This document shows, piece by piece, positions 23,089-34,150 of a stretch of DNA of 64,000 nt. A program made the translations under genes and the position numbers. The DNA comes from Camelus bactrianus. Its lineage: Eukaryota > Chordata > Mammalia > Artiodactyla > Camelidae. Under the pieces are notes generated by a model that saw only the letters and a program-made list of their open reading frames with translations, was not told the DNA's origin and did not search any database. Each line of letters begins with the position of its first letter. Position 1 is the first letter of the stretch. The stretch spans positions 62,547,501 to 62,611,500 of the forward strand of contig NC_133544.1 in assembly GCF_048773025.1 (NCBI RefSeq), read 5' to 3'.

Positions 23089-23329
23089 AATAAGGCAGGA
23101 CATAAAGTTAGATCCTCTGGCTCTCAATGAGGTTGGAGGGCAGTCCTTAAAAGAAGGTCATAGGTGCTGACTCCTGGAAATGAAAGCACACTTAGCCCCA
23201 GGGCACGCACAGAAAGCATAAAACAGAAAGCCAAGGGGAAAGATGTTTTGTTAAGCAAAGCACAGTATTGTCCTTTATAGTCCACCCTTTGTGTCACTCA
23301 TATCCACTCAAGCTTCTCATTATGTTCGC

Positions 23330-24315
23330 TCTATCCTAGCAGTGGTAATTCAAGATGGTGGTTAGCCACCATTCGTGTCGAAAATTTGAAAGAGGAGACT
23401 TAGTTGGGCAATCTATGTACCCACAACTGCAGTTGGTCCTGATGTTATAGCTGACATTCATCTACAACACATTCTAGCATTTCTGCGTGCCTAGGTGGCT
23501 TGGCATGCCTTTGTCAGGTATGGTTGGTAACAATTGCCCATTCACAGTTAAGTCTGGGCATGGGAGCACCAGGAGATGCCTCAGTGGTTCCCTCAGTTCC
23601 AGACGTGTTTCTTCTTGTCCCTAAAATGTAGCAGCAACCTATATCCTCAAGATGATCAAGACCAGTTGTCCCTGCGAGTGTCTTAACTCCTTTCTTTGCC
23701 TGCTGGCCTGTGTACATGAGGAGAACACAATGACTAGGGAGCAACCAGTTTCAGTTTTTGCTGGCTTCAGGACCTCTACATTTGCAGAAATTAAAGTCAG
23801 GGGCATAAGAAGCAAAAATTACACAAGTGAGTTGCTGGAAATGGCAATAAAATGGACTATTCTTACTTTGTGTCTGGATGCATGTGTTTTATCTATGGGG
23901 ACACAGCATCATTGGTTTAATGACCATTGGTTTAAGATGTCCACTGCATCCTGAAAGATGGCATATTATCTCCACACTGGTGCCTTAGCATGCCTTCAAA
24001 AAACACTTTCAATGCTTTTTCAGATGAACAGCTTCTGGGTGACGTAGCACGTGGTGGAACCAGTAGATCCTCTGGTCACGTGCCCATTGTCACACTTTTT
24101 TTTTTCACATAGAGTGGGTTTTTTGACCTGGGGTAATATTATGTGGAATCCCCTACTGGTAAACTAGACAGTCTGTGAGTCCTTGATTAATGGTGTTGGA
24201 AATGTGAGTGGAAAAGGCAAACATCTTACCCAGAACACACGTCAGTCACCATCAGGATGAATTTCTGAATGAAGTGGTCCAATATAATCAGTTTGCGAAC
24301 CAGCCAAATGACTGG
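23330..24315 (-). mobile_element. ERVL internal (pol, integrase-side) fossil
   Basis: On the minus strand the segment resembles internal sequence of ERVL-type endogenous retroviruses, including an integrase-region signature at about 24285-24300 and neighbouring phrases I associate with ERVL pol. It is broken in several places and old. It lies on the same strand as the MLT2-like LTR at 21250-21662, with an L1 between them, so the two may be parts of one old provirus. The family call is from memory. Confidence 0.55.
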
Positions 24316-25890
24316 TTGATCTTCTCAACAGAAACAACAGAAGCCAGATGAACAGATACCTTCAAAGAGCCAAAAGAAAATAACTACCAACCTAGCAAAC
24401 TTACACGGCAGGAATGAAGACCCATAAAACAAGTCTCAAAGAGACTGAAATCATACAGACCATGATTTCGGTCCTCAGTTCAGTTGTGCTAGACTTCAAC
24501 TAACAACCACAACAACCAAAGCTAGAAAATCTACATGTTTGGAATTAAGACATACACTTCTACATAACTCGTGTCAAAGAACAAATCATAATGGACATTT
24601 AGAAATATTTGATGGGGAGGGTATAGCTCAGTGGTAGAGTACATGCTTAGAATGCATGAGGTCCTGTGTTCAATCCCCAGTACCTCCATTAAATACATAC
24701 ATACATACATAAACCTGATTACCTCTCCATACACACATAAATAAACTTAATTACCTCCCCTCAAAAGAATTTTAAAAAAAGAATTTAAAAATAATTAAAA
24801 AATAAAAATATTTGGAATTGAATAATAAAATAGTTCATATCAAAACCTGTGTAATGAAGTTTCTTAAACGGAAATTAATTAGTCTTGAATGCATTATTCA
24901 CAAAGAACAGCTGAAAAATCAGTGAATGAAGCATCCATTTTAAGAAATTAGAAAAAGAATAGCAAAATAAACTCAAAGAAAGCAGATGAAAGGAAAGAAT
25001 AAATCAAAGGGATTAGGAAAGTAAGAAACAAGCATAATGAGGAACAAAAACTCCAAAATTCAGTCTTCTGAAAAAGTTAATAAGACTGACACCTAATTGC
25101 CAGTAGGGAGAGGATGCAAATAACCAACATGAGGAATTAAAGAAGGATCTCTATTTATCCTGCAGATAATAAAAAGATAATAGAAGTATGTTATAAGTGA
25201 TGTTGTGCCAATGAAATGAACAATTTAGATGAAATGCAAAAATTCCTAGAAAAATACAACTCACCAAAATTTATATCAGAAGAAATAGAAAAATATGTAT
25301 AGCTCCATAACAATTTAAAAAAAATGAATCCCATAAAGAAAACTCCAGACCTGTGAATTTTACCAAACAATTATGAAAAAACTAAAGCCAATCCTACGCT
25401 GACTCTTCCAGAAAATAAAGACAGAACACTTTTCAAGCCACTCCATAAGACCAGCATAAACTTTCATTTCAAAATTTGAAAAGAATATTACAAAATATTT
25501 ACAAATATTACAAAAAATTTACAAAAGTAAATTTCAGGCTGATATCTCAGGCACATAGATGTAAAAATCCTAAACAAAACAGCAGGAAACCAAATCCAGC
25601 AATATATTAAAAGAAAGTACATTACAAATAAACTGAATTTAACATTAAGAAAACAACCAGTGTAATTCTTTACAAAGCATAATAAACGACAAACACTGAA
25701 CAGCTCAATAGATGCAGAAAAAGGACAAAAACTGTATCTCAAAATATCCAGATAAAGGAAACCTTGTAATCAAACACATTATATTCCTGCAGCAAAAAAC
25801 TTGAGTATTCTCCTTGAGTAGACTATAAATAGACCTCCATCTGTTCATGTCAAGATTTGCTGCCAAATGGAAAACACAACTTTCTTTTTG
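24316..25890 (+). mobile_element. Old L1 (L1M) ORF2 segment
   Basis: Plus-strand L1M ORF2-type DNA, A-rich: 'ttaagaaattagaaaaagaa', 'cagatgaaaggaaagaataa', 'ctcaccaaaatttatatcag' and a decayed counterpart of the NxDAEK region near 25690. It is full of stops and shifts. A SINE is nested at 24612-24805. The right boundary is approximate. Confidence 0.65.
24612..24805 (+). mobile_element. Camelid SINE with extended, partly duplicated tail
   Basis: The head is intact ('tagctcagtggtagag', then 'tgttcaatccccagtacc'). It is followed by CATA units, then 'cctgattacctc', then a second similar unit 'cttaattacctcccc' and an A-rich end. The 9-base target-site duplication aaatatttg lies at 24603-24611 and 24806-24814. 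The tail is longer than in the other copies because the 3' unit appears twice. Confidence 0.9.
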
Positions 25891-26107
25891 GATTTCAGAG
25901 TAGTGGAGAAGGGATTACAGGCTTATATCAAAATAATAAAGAAAGATAGCAGATTGGGGATTCATAGAAACACACACTTACGAAAAATAAAACCGTAACG
26001 CTAAGTTCTTGATTTACAACAAAAAATTATGTTCATTGATGAGCTTAGTAACTTGCTAGAGATAAACCTATAGGAGGAGTTAGTTATATTTTTGAAGTTT
26101 ATTTGAG
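25891..26107. other. Unassigned AT-rich stretch
   Basis: About 215 bases after the L1M segment; it could be its decayed continuation. Confidence 0.35.
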
Positions 26108-26206
26108 TATTATTATTTTTTAATGGAGGTACTGGAGGTTGAACCCAGGACCTCATGCATGCTAAGCACACACTCTACCACTGAGCTATATACACGCTCC
26201 CCCATA
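26108..26206 (-). mobile_element. Camelid tRNA-derived SINE
   Basis: Antisense copy: 'aatggaggtactggaggtt', 'gaacccaggacctcatgc', 'gctaagcacacactctacc' and 'actgagctata'. It has a short T-rich tail side. The B box is nearly intact and the A box has changes. Confidence 0.9.
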
Positions 26207-27744
26207 GAGTAGTTGTTAAGGGACATAACCAGATACATCTTCTGTGACACAGTTGTCCCCCAGACTGGCTGCGGTCACCTTCTCCCAGAGATACACTGCC
26301 AGTACACACGCGGATTCTAAGTTAGGAAACATGCTAATCTCAGTGTTAGCTCAAGTGCGAGACCAGGAGCATAAATGAAGCAATAGGAAGAATCCATTCC
26401 ACTTTTGACCTTTTAAAATGCAAATCTGCTCATGTCTCTTGTCTGCTTAAGGCGAAGTCACGTGCAGTGGCTTCTGGGCCACCCTCCCACCCAGAAGCTG
26501 AATCTGAGGCAAGGCAGGGCTTTCCTTCCTCTGTAGTTTTTTGAAGCATTTGAAGAAAAAAACTCTTAAAAATTCTGTTTGATATCTTAAAATATTTTAC
26601 AATCATTCTTAATTTAAAGCTCCTGAATTAATTACAATTTGGGGCACTTCTTTTTAAGAAGACAAGCAGCATTGCCCTTTGGGTCTACACATCTTGTCGT
26701 TTCTCTTAACTTTTCCTGTTTTTAGGAACCTGAGTCCCTCCCCATCCCTCATTATTTTTTCTCCTTGAGATTGCTTTATTTGCTTTTAGGCATTACTGAT
26801 TTCAACATTGAAAGCAAAATTAGTTACTTCTCTGATGGTGTTTGGAAGTTATTACACATTTTCTTCAATAAAAATAACTATGCCAGGGTTCTAATTACAG
26901 CCTTGAGAATTGTATAGTGCCTCTTTGAGTACTTTTGGCATAAGGCTGATGGCTGAGTTTAGACAGGATGAAGAGTCTTTCTGCTGCCTTCCCACAAAAA
27001 TGAAAACTAGATATGGTGTGCCACTTTTAAGTCACACCTTTCCGCTCAGTCTTCAGGGGAAGATGCCACCCCACTGTCTTCTGGCAACACTAGTGAGAGG
27101 CAGGAAATCGGGAGCTCAGCCTGAGGGCTTGTTCCTTTGATCGCTACCCATATTTTCCTGCTTGGAAATGTGCCAGTTTATCTTTTCCTGTAGTTGAAAA
27201 TGTTGAAGAAGATGTGCCTCAGAATGTTTTGTGATCCTTACCTGTCCAGAGACTCTGTTGGTATGACTTTCAATCTGTGATATTTTTTGCAGTTTTGGAG
27301 GTTTTTTCCCTTCTTTTTTAAAAAAATGAATTCTACTCCTTTTGTTCTTGTGTTATTCTTTTTTATAACCTTGTGCGAATTGAGAGTTGATCTTTTTGTT
27401 GTATTTCTGTGTTGGCAACATTTCCCACAATGTTTTCATGTGATTATTCATTCCTATCGAAAAATTTTGAAATGTTTTAACAAATGGTGAGATGCTACAG
27501 AATTGTAATGGATAAGCAAGAGACTTTATTTTAAAGATCATCTGTTAGTATTTGACTGGCAAAACCAGCAGTCAGATGGGGTTAGGCCTAAACTATACTG
27601 TCCTCTTTCCATGGGCCCCCTAAGCTTACAGTTACCTCTTCTTTGGTGAAGAAAGGTGGGGCACCTACAGCCCAGTGCAGAGTAGGAGGATAACTCACAC
27701 AAGTACAGGGTTTTCAACAATTTTTCATGCATCTTGCCAAGTAT
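26207..27744. other. Unassigned stretch, about 1.5 kb
   Basis: No gene or named repeat recognised. AT-rich, with short frames on both strands (for example 26910-27140 and 27287-27490) that lack recognisable domains. Confidence 0.4.
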
Positions 27745-28100
27745 GTCAAAGAGAGAGATTTATTTTAAGGATTTGATCCACGTGATTGTGAAACGTAGCA
27801 AGTCCAACATCTGATGGGGTAGGCCAGAAGGCTACAGATCCAGGGAAGAGCTGCAGTTTGAGTGCAAAGAATTCCCTCTCACTTTGGGAAGGACAGTTTT
27901 TGTTCTATCAAAGCCTTCAACTGATTTGACATGGCCTGTCCATATTATGGAAGGTAATCTGCTCAAAATCCACCAATTTAACTGTTAATCTCATCTAAAA
28001 AAACACTTTCAAAGAAATATCCAAAATAGTGTTTGACCAAATATCTGGACACCATGGCCCAGCCAAGTTGACACAGAAAATTAACCATTACAGTCCCATC
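27745..28100 (-). mobile_element. ERVL-type LTR (MLT2-like) fossil
   Basis: Antisense LTR with 'gagagatttattttaagga', 'gatccagggaagagctgca', 'ccttcaactgatttgacat', 'gaccaaatatctggacacc' and 'cagccaagttgacaca'. It is better preserved than the related LTR at 21250-21662. Old and broken; one end is missing. Confidence 0.8.
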
Positions 28101-28400
28101 CTTTGTCAACTTGGCATCCATATGCATCTCCTTAAATCATGCTTAATCTTTAAATAAAGACAATGACAAGGCCATACTTCCACCTAACATGGCATGACTA
28201 TCCTGCGTACAATTGAAAATGCACTAACTCTTTCCCCAGAAGAGGATGCAAAGTCCTTGGGTTATGTTTACTCTTCCCTTAATATCCTGTCACCTAAATA
28301 CCATGATGTAAAGTCACTTCTGCTCTTCTGTTTACTCCCCTTGCCATATAGGAGGAAAATGAAATAAAATCATCTGTCTCTTTTCCTACCAACACTCATC
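28101..28400 (-). mobile_element. Probable ERVL internal remnant next to the LTR
   Basis: Directly adjoining the 5' side of the MLT2-like LTR, with phrases such as 'atcctttgtcaacttggcat' and 'catggcatgactatcctgc' that I associate with the 3' part of ERVL internal sequence. If correct, the LTR at 27745-28100 is a 3' LTR with a little of its provirus attached. Tentative. Confidence 0.45.
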
Positions 28401-29140
28401 AAGTATATCCTATATAAAAGCATAAGTTTTTCTTCTTCCATTCCTGGCAGAATTTTAAGTTTGGGGGACAACAAAGAAGAAAGAAAATAGTAGGAAAAAA
28501 AAAGTATGGAAGAGAGGGAAGAAAGTAGTGGAGTGGTTCGGAAACCATTTGACCCTTCAAGAAGAGACTAAAATTGATGCCATCCAAAGAACAGGCACTT
28601 TTCTCTCTCCTTCATTCTTTACCCCTCCTTCATGACCCCAAGTTCATTTCTCTTCTTTCTCCAGCCCTCCTGTATGCTGGCATCGGTTCTCTTTTCACCA
28701 TGAAGAGCATTCAGCTGGTGGCTATAATTAGGTGCCCAGTGAGTTCCTCTGGCATCACCCTCCTGTGAGGGAAGAAAGGGGTGGCAGGGGAGAAAACACC
28801 TTTTCTTGTCCTCTAACTCCTAAAGCACCCCCCTCCCTGCCTTCTGCAGCCAGCTGTCACTCGGGGAAGGCTGGTGCCAGCTGAGGAGTGAGGCAGTGCC
28901 AGACAGCGAGAATGTTTTTATTTGCCTTCCTCTTTCAGAAAATATCCCTTAGGGTTTCTCTTTTTTCTCTCCACATCCTGTTTGCTGATTTTTTAAAGCA
29001 TCAAAATTGACCTGAGTTTTCTATAGAAACCATACAGTGTTCTGCCCTCTTAGGATGGGAGATTAGGAGCTGGGACTCGGCATCATGGAGGTGGATACAT
29101 GATATTTTCCCAGGAAGAGACACGGGGTTATGTGCCCAGA
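28401..29140. other. Unassigned stretch
   Basis: Purine-rich patch at 28475-28530; otherwise unique-looking DNA with no recognised exon or repeat. Confidence 0.4.
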
Positions 29141-29656
29141 GAGTTATGTGCTGTAGACTGAATGCTTGTGCCTCCTCACCCCCCAATCCCTACCTTCCTG
29201 TGTGGTGGTATCAGAAGGGGGCTTTTAGCAGGTAATTAAGGTTAGATAAGGTCATGAGGGTGGGGCCCTCATGAATGAATTAGCACCTTGTAAGAGTCAC
29301 CAGAGAGCTTGCTTCCTCTCTCTGCCCTTCTGCCACGAGAAGACATAGCAAGAAAATGGCTATCTTTGAACCAGGAAGCAGACCCTCACTAAATACTGAA
29401 TTTTCTGGAGACTTGATCTTGGACTTCCCACTCCAGAACTGTGAGAAATAAATTCCTCTTGTTTGTAAGCCACCCATTCTATGGTATTTTATTTATTTGG
29501 GGGGGGGGTGTAATTAGGTTTATTTATTTAAAAAAATTTTTTGAATGGTACTGACGTACCCAGGACCTTGTGCATGCTAAGCACGCACACACTGTACCAC
29601 TGAGCTACACCCTCCCTCTATGGCATTTTGTTATAGCTGCCCAAACAGCTAAAACA
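29141..29656 (+). mobile_element. MLT1-type LTR (ERVL-MaLR) fossil
   Basis: Sense MLT1A-like LTR: 'tgctgtagactgaatgctt', 'gtcatgagggtggggccct', 'gagaagacatagcaagaaaa', 'gatcttggacttcccactcc', 'gaactgtgagaaataaat' and 'ttgttatagctgcccaaac'. It is near full length for a solo LTR and is interrupted by a SINE at 29491-29616. Age is that of the early placental MaLR wave. Confidence 0.85.
29491..29616 (-). mobile_element. Camelid SINE nested in the MLT1 LTR
   Basis: Antisense copy with 'gtaattaggtttatttattt' and a G-run on its tail side, then 'aggaccttgtgcatgctaag' and 'tgagctacaccctccc'. The target-site duplication of 13 bases, tctatggtatttt (29478-29490) and tctatggcatttt (29617-29629), has one difference. 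The 3' B-box side has decayed around 'actgacgtacccagg'. Confidence 0.92.
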
Positions 29657-30465
29657 GCTTGCAAGTTTCATTAGGGCAGAGGCCATAACTCTTGTTCATC
29701 ACTTTTACCCGGGATCCAGCACTGGCACAGAACAAGTGCTCAATTAATTCCTGTTAACAGACAAGCTCTAAGACCCATGAGGAGTTTTCTGAGAAGAAGC
29801 ATAGAAAAGCGGGATCTGATGGCTGTAGTAACTGAGAAGAATTTCCTTGCAGATGGATTAGAATGAGCTACATCTTCTGTGTGCTGTGATGTCTGACATA
29901 TAGAAATTTAGAGGTATGTCTATATTAGGGGTCTCCAGACGTCTATAATGCTATCAACGAAAGTTATTTCAAGCACTTACAAATTTAAAAATTTTAGGTT
30001 TATAGCACTGTACTAATATATTTTGTGTATAAAAAAGTTTAAACAAAAACATAAAAGTTTAAAATATGCAATAAAAATAAATATGAAAAAGAAGTTGTAG
30101 TATTCCCTGCATTTTAATGGATGATTTTAAGTCTCCCCTGAGTTTAGTTAGCTCTTCCTGTTTTAAAAGAAAGTTCGCAGATCTTCTGGTGAGGTGAGGG
30201 AGAGGCCAGCATGAAATATACTGCAGGGCTACGGACGGTTCTGTAAAGTCTAACCCATACTCCAAGTGATCAAGACACTCTGGCTCACCTCTACTCTTAA
30301 AACGCACTTTTGTCATGGCTATAATGAAACATTTCATCTAATTACATGTTTATTCCTATTTCTGCTAGAAGGCTATGAGCATCTTTAAGAAGGTTGTTTT
30401 CTCTGATGTATCATCATCCTGTTCATCATATAATTTGTGGATGGTCAGCTTTTTTGGGCAGGATG
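29657..30465. other. Unassigned AT-rich stretch
   Basis: About 800 bases. The 29680-29760 part ('ggatccagcactggcacag', 'aagtgctcaattaattcc') looks like the end of an L2 on the plus strand. The remainder is AT-rich and unrecognised. Confidence 0.4.
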
Positions 30466-30810
30466 CATTGTTAACTTTTGCTGCATAACATACCATCTCA
30501 AAACGTAGTGGCTTAACGCAGCAAACACTTATTGTTTATCTCGGAGTTCTGTGTGTTGGCTAGGTTGGCAGTTCAGGTCTAGGCTGCCTTGGCTGGGGCT
30601 GGGTAATCTAATGATGACTCACAACCGACCTGCCAAATGACTACAGACACGCGGGTGAGCCAGTGAAGATCAGCCGAGCACAGCCCAGATGAGCAGAATC
30701 GCCCATCTATGCTGTAGATTCTTGAAAAACACATAAAAAGTTGTTTTAAGTGACTGAGTTTGGGGATGGCTTGTTACACCACAATAGCTAACTGATACAA
30801 TTCTTATGAT
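30466..30810. mobile_element. Two MaLR-like LTR ends in opposite orientation
   Basis: The left part (30466-30640, antisense: 'tttgctgcataacatacc', 'gtagtggcttaacgcagc') and the right part (30650-30807, sense: 'cccagatgagcagaatcgc', 'gttgttttaagtgactgag', 'caatagctaactgataca') both resemble the 3' end of MLT1/MaLR-class LTRs and face each other. The result is a loose inverted repeat. Both are old fossils. Confidence 0.45.
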
Positions 30811-30858
30811 GGTTCCTGGGGGGGGGGTCAAGCAGGTACTATCATCACTGGAGAAGTA

Positions 30859-31347
30859 CAGGCAAACCTCATTTTATTGTGCTTGGCTTTATTGTGCCTT
30901 GCAGATACTGTTTTTTTTTACAAACTGAAGGTTTGTGGCAACCCTGCATTGAGCAAATCTATTGGCACGATTTTCCCAACAGAATTTGCTTATTTTGCAT
31001 CTGTGTCATATTTTGGGAATTCTCACAATATTTCAAACCTTTTCAGTATTATTTTATTTGTTATGGCGATCTGTGATCAGTGATCTTTGAGGTTACTGTT
31101 GAGAAAAGACTATGGCTTGCTGAAGGCTCAGATGATGGTTAGCATTTTTAGCAATAAAGTATTTTTAAATTAAGGTATATATATTGTGTTTTTTGACATA
31201 ATGCTATCATATACTTTTGGACTACAGTATAGTGTAAACATAATTTTTACATGTACTGGAAAATAAAAAAATTCATTTGATTCTTGCGATATTCTCTTCA
31301 TTGTAGTGGTCTGGAATGGAACTCACAATGTCCCTGAGATATGCCTG
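30859..31347. mobile_element. Tigger1-like DNA transposon, internally deleted
   Basis: A non-autonomous TcMar-Tigger element of 489 bp. The terminal inverted repeats are 'caggcaaacctcattttatt' at the left and 'gagatatgcctg' at the right, flanked by TA on each side (30857-30858 and 31348-31349), the Tc1/mariner target-site duplication. The inner sequence ('gtttgtggcaaccctgca', 'ttgctgaaggctcagatgat') matches the outer parts of Tigger1. The transposase region is missing. Confidence 0.88.
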
Positions 31348-31479
31348 TAATCGCATTGTCTGCCTAGAGACGGAGTCAGGTGTATGTCTTCAATTTGAAA
31401 CTCTTCTTCCCAAAATGACAAAAATCTTAATTTGGTGATGCCTCTGGACTTTACTCATAGGTCTTTTTAGGTTCATATA
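31348..31479. other. Unassigned short stretch
   Basis: About 130 bases between the Tigger and the long L1M block; nothing recognised. Confidence 0.35.
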
Positions 31480-33148
31480 TATTATAATCTATCATAGATA
31501 TTATAATTTTTTATAATTTTTAATTTTTCTTTTGTTGCTGTTTTTTACTATTTTTTGATGTACTAAAGTTTAAATATTTACGAAGTCAAGTCTCTTTTAT
31601 GGAGTCTGTCTTTGCATATTTGTTTAGGAAGCTTTACCATCCTATGATCTGAGAAACATTTATTTACTTTTTAGTTTTTAATTTGAGTAGTTTTATGGCT
31701 TTTAATTCCATGTATTATAAAGTTGTATTTAGGCTCATATATTTTTAGGGTTGCTATATCTACTGAATAAATGGATCCCTTTTTCATTGTGAAATGATCC
31801 TTTTATCTCCTAAAATACCCTTTGGTTGCGAAGTCTACTTTGATACTAACATTGCCATGCCAGCTTTCTTCTGCTTCGTGTTTTCAAAATACATCTTTTG
31901 CTATTCTTTTGCTTTCAATGTATCTGTGCCTTTGTATTTAAGTTGTGTCCTTTATAAATAGCATATAATTGGGTCTTTCTTTTTTTTTCTATCAATCTGA
32001 CCAGCTCTGCTTCTTAAATGGAGAGGTTAATGCCTGTACATTTAATGTAATTATAGAAATGATTGGATTCAAGTCTACCATCTTACCATTTGGTTTCTAT
32101 TTGTCCTCTCTGTTCTTTTCTCTGTTCCTGTCTTCTTTTGGGTTAGTCAAGTATTTTTTAAACTATTCAATTTTATCTCTTCTATTAGCTTTTAAGCAAA
32201 AAGAAAAAATTACATTATGTTTTCAGCAGTTGCTACAGTGATTACAATCTGCATTAATTTATTATAGTCTAACTTGATTTAATATTACACTATTTTACAT
32301 GTAACATAAGAATCTTTCAAATGTATACTTTTATTTAATTCATCCTCCCATCTTTTGTGTAATTGGCATCATGTATTTTACTTCTACATAAATTATAAAT
32401 CCCATGTTACATTATTCTTTTTTGCTTTAAGCAGTCAACTATTTTATAAAGAATTGAAGAAAAGTAAGAAAAAAGGTCTTTATATTTACCCACATATCTA
32501 TAATTTCCAGTGATCATAATTTTTTCCTGTAGTGCTAAGTTTCCATCTGGTATCATTTGCCTTCCGCCAGAATTATCTTAGAATTTGTTATAGTATAATT
32601 TTTCCAGTGATGACTTCTCTCAGCTTTCCACTCTCTGAATGTCTTCATTTCTCCTTCAATTTTGAAGGATGTTTTTACTTAATAGAATTGCAGGTTGATA
32701 GTTTTGTTATTGTTTTTTCTCTCAGCACTCTGAAAGGTTCGATTGTTTTCTAGCCTTTGTTATTTCTGATGAGAAGTCAGTTCTAATTCTTATTATTGTT
32801 TCTTTGTGCGTAATGTGTCCTTTTATCCCTGGCTGCTTTTAAAATTTTCTCTTGATCTTTGTTTCTCAGTAGTTTGATTACGATGTGCTTAGATGTGGTT
32901 TTCTTTGGAGTTATCCTGCTTCAGTTTCACCAAGCTTCTTGGATCTGTGACTCAATATTTTTCATCAAATTTGGAAAAAATTTTGTCTGTTATTTCTTCA
33001 GATATACTTTTTGCTCCAGTCTCTCTTCTCTCTCTGGAATTCCAGTTATGACTACTTAAGACTGTACCCCAGGCCTTTAAAACTCTAGTGGGTTCTTTTC
33101 TTCTTTTTCAATATTTTTTCTTTCTGTACTTCATCTTAGGTGATTTCT

Positions 33149-33317
33149 TTTTTCTTAAAATTTATTTATTATTGTATTATTTAATTATTTTATTTTGGTG
33201 GTGGGGAGGTAGTTAGGTTTATTTATTAATTTTTAGAGACGTGCTGGGGATTGAGCCCAGGACCTTGGGTATACAAAGCATTTACTCTACCACTTGAGCT
33301 ATACCCTCCCCTGCAAC
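33149..33317 (-). mobile_element. Camelid SINE nested in L1M
   Basis: Full antisense copy: T/A-rich tail, 'gaggtagttaggtttattta', 'gctggggattgagcccagga' and 'cttgagctataccctcccc'. The target-site duplication is cttaggtgatttct (33135-33148) and cttagatgatttct (33318-33331), with 13 of 14 bases matching. Confidence 0.95.
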
Positions 33318-33584
33318 CTTAGATGATTTCTATTGACTTATCTTCAGGGTTATCAATCTGTTCCTTTGCATTGTTCAATCTGCTGTTAATCTCATCCAAC
33401 AGATTTTTAAAATTTATATATCATATTTTTCAGTTCTAAGCGTTCTATCTGGTTCTTTTTTAGGATTCCCAGTTTTAACCCATTATATCCATCTTTCCTT
33501 TAAGTCTTTTGGTATATTTTTATAGGCATATAAAAATTCTTGTCTGCTAATTCAGACATCTGGGTCATCTGTGGATCTATTTCT

Positions 33585-33628
33585 ATTTTTTTTTAACATT
33601 TTTTATTGATTTATAATCATTTTACAAT
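33585..33628 (-). mobile_element. Minimal L1 3' insertion (44 bp)
   Basis: A T-rich start followed by 'tattgatttataatcatttt' and 'acaat', the reverse complement of the last ~30 bases of the camelid-type L1 3' end seen at 40115-40160. It is flanked by a perfect 14-base duplication gtggatctatttct (33571-33584 and 33629-33642). The duplication and poly(T) show a complete insertion event with extreme 5' truncation. Confidence 0.85.
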
Positions 33629-34150
33629 GTGGATCTATTTCTAATGACCACTTTTTTTTTTTTTAAACTGTGTGTCACATATTCCTGCTTCTTCACATAT
33701 CTGCTAACTTTTGTCCTCTAGTCTCCAGCCCCAGATAATGCTATCCTGGACTTCAAAAAAAGGAATGGTCACCAAGCTGGAAAGTTTCTCTTGGTGTCCC
33801 TTGAGGTTGTGCTTTCTCCCAACTCCACAGTGACAGCTGAAGCTACAAACCCTTCTTGCTACTGACTCTGGTCCCAAGAGGACAGGACTCTAGGAATGGG
33901 GCTGCACATAGAGCCCACTGTGAGGTCAGCAATCCTGGTTCCTGACGCTGTTCAGGTCAAAACAGGGAGGGCCTGTCAAACCTCCTGGATCAACTAGCAT
34001 AGATCTGATGGTAGTTTTGACCCATCTGGGAGTCTCCAGACTGGTCTGAGGAGAGCTCGGTAGCCGTGGAGTTCAGTCCTGGCGCTGAGAGATTTCCCTT
34101 TGGCACGTGGATTGAAGGGAGGACAAGGGAGCACAGATATTTATCACAGG

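Larger units (their letters stand above)
31480..34150 (-). mobile_element. Old L1 (L1M) block, internal and 5' region
   Basis: A long antisense L1M block. Markers are 'tacatttaatgtaattatag' with 'ggattcaagtctaccatctt' near 32040-32085, 'ttctcttgatctttgtttc' near 32850, 'ctgcttcagtttcaccaagc' near 32920 and 'tctctggaattccagttatg' near 33040. Two later insertions sit in it: a SINE (33149-33317) and a 44-bp L1 scrap (33585-33628). The right end (33700-34150) is a less certain continuation into the 5' UTR. Confidence 0.7.

Noticed and set aside
24531-24734. Short frames encoding strings like GIEPRTSCMLSM as a peptide family
   Set aside because: The recurring peptide is simply the translation of the SINE head on one strand (also at 6166-6384 and 47381-47626).
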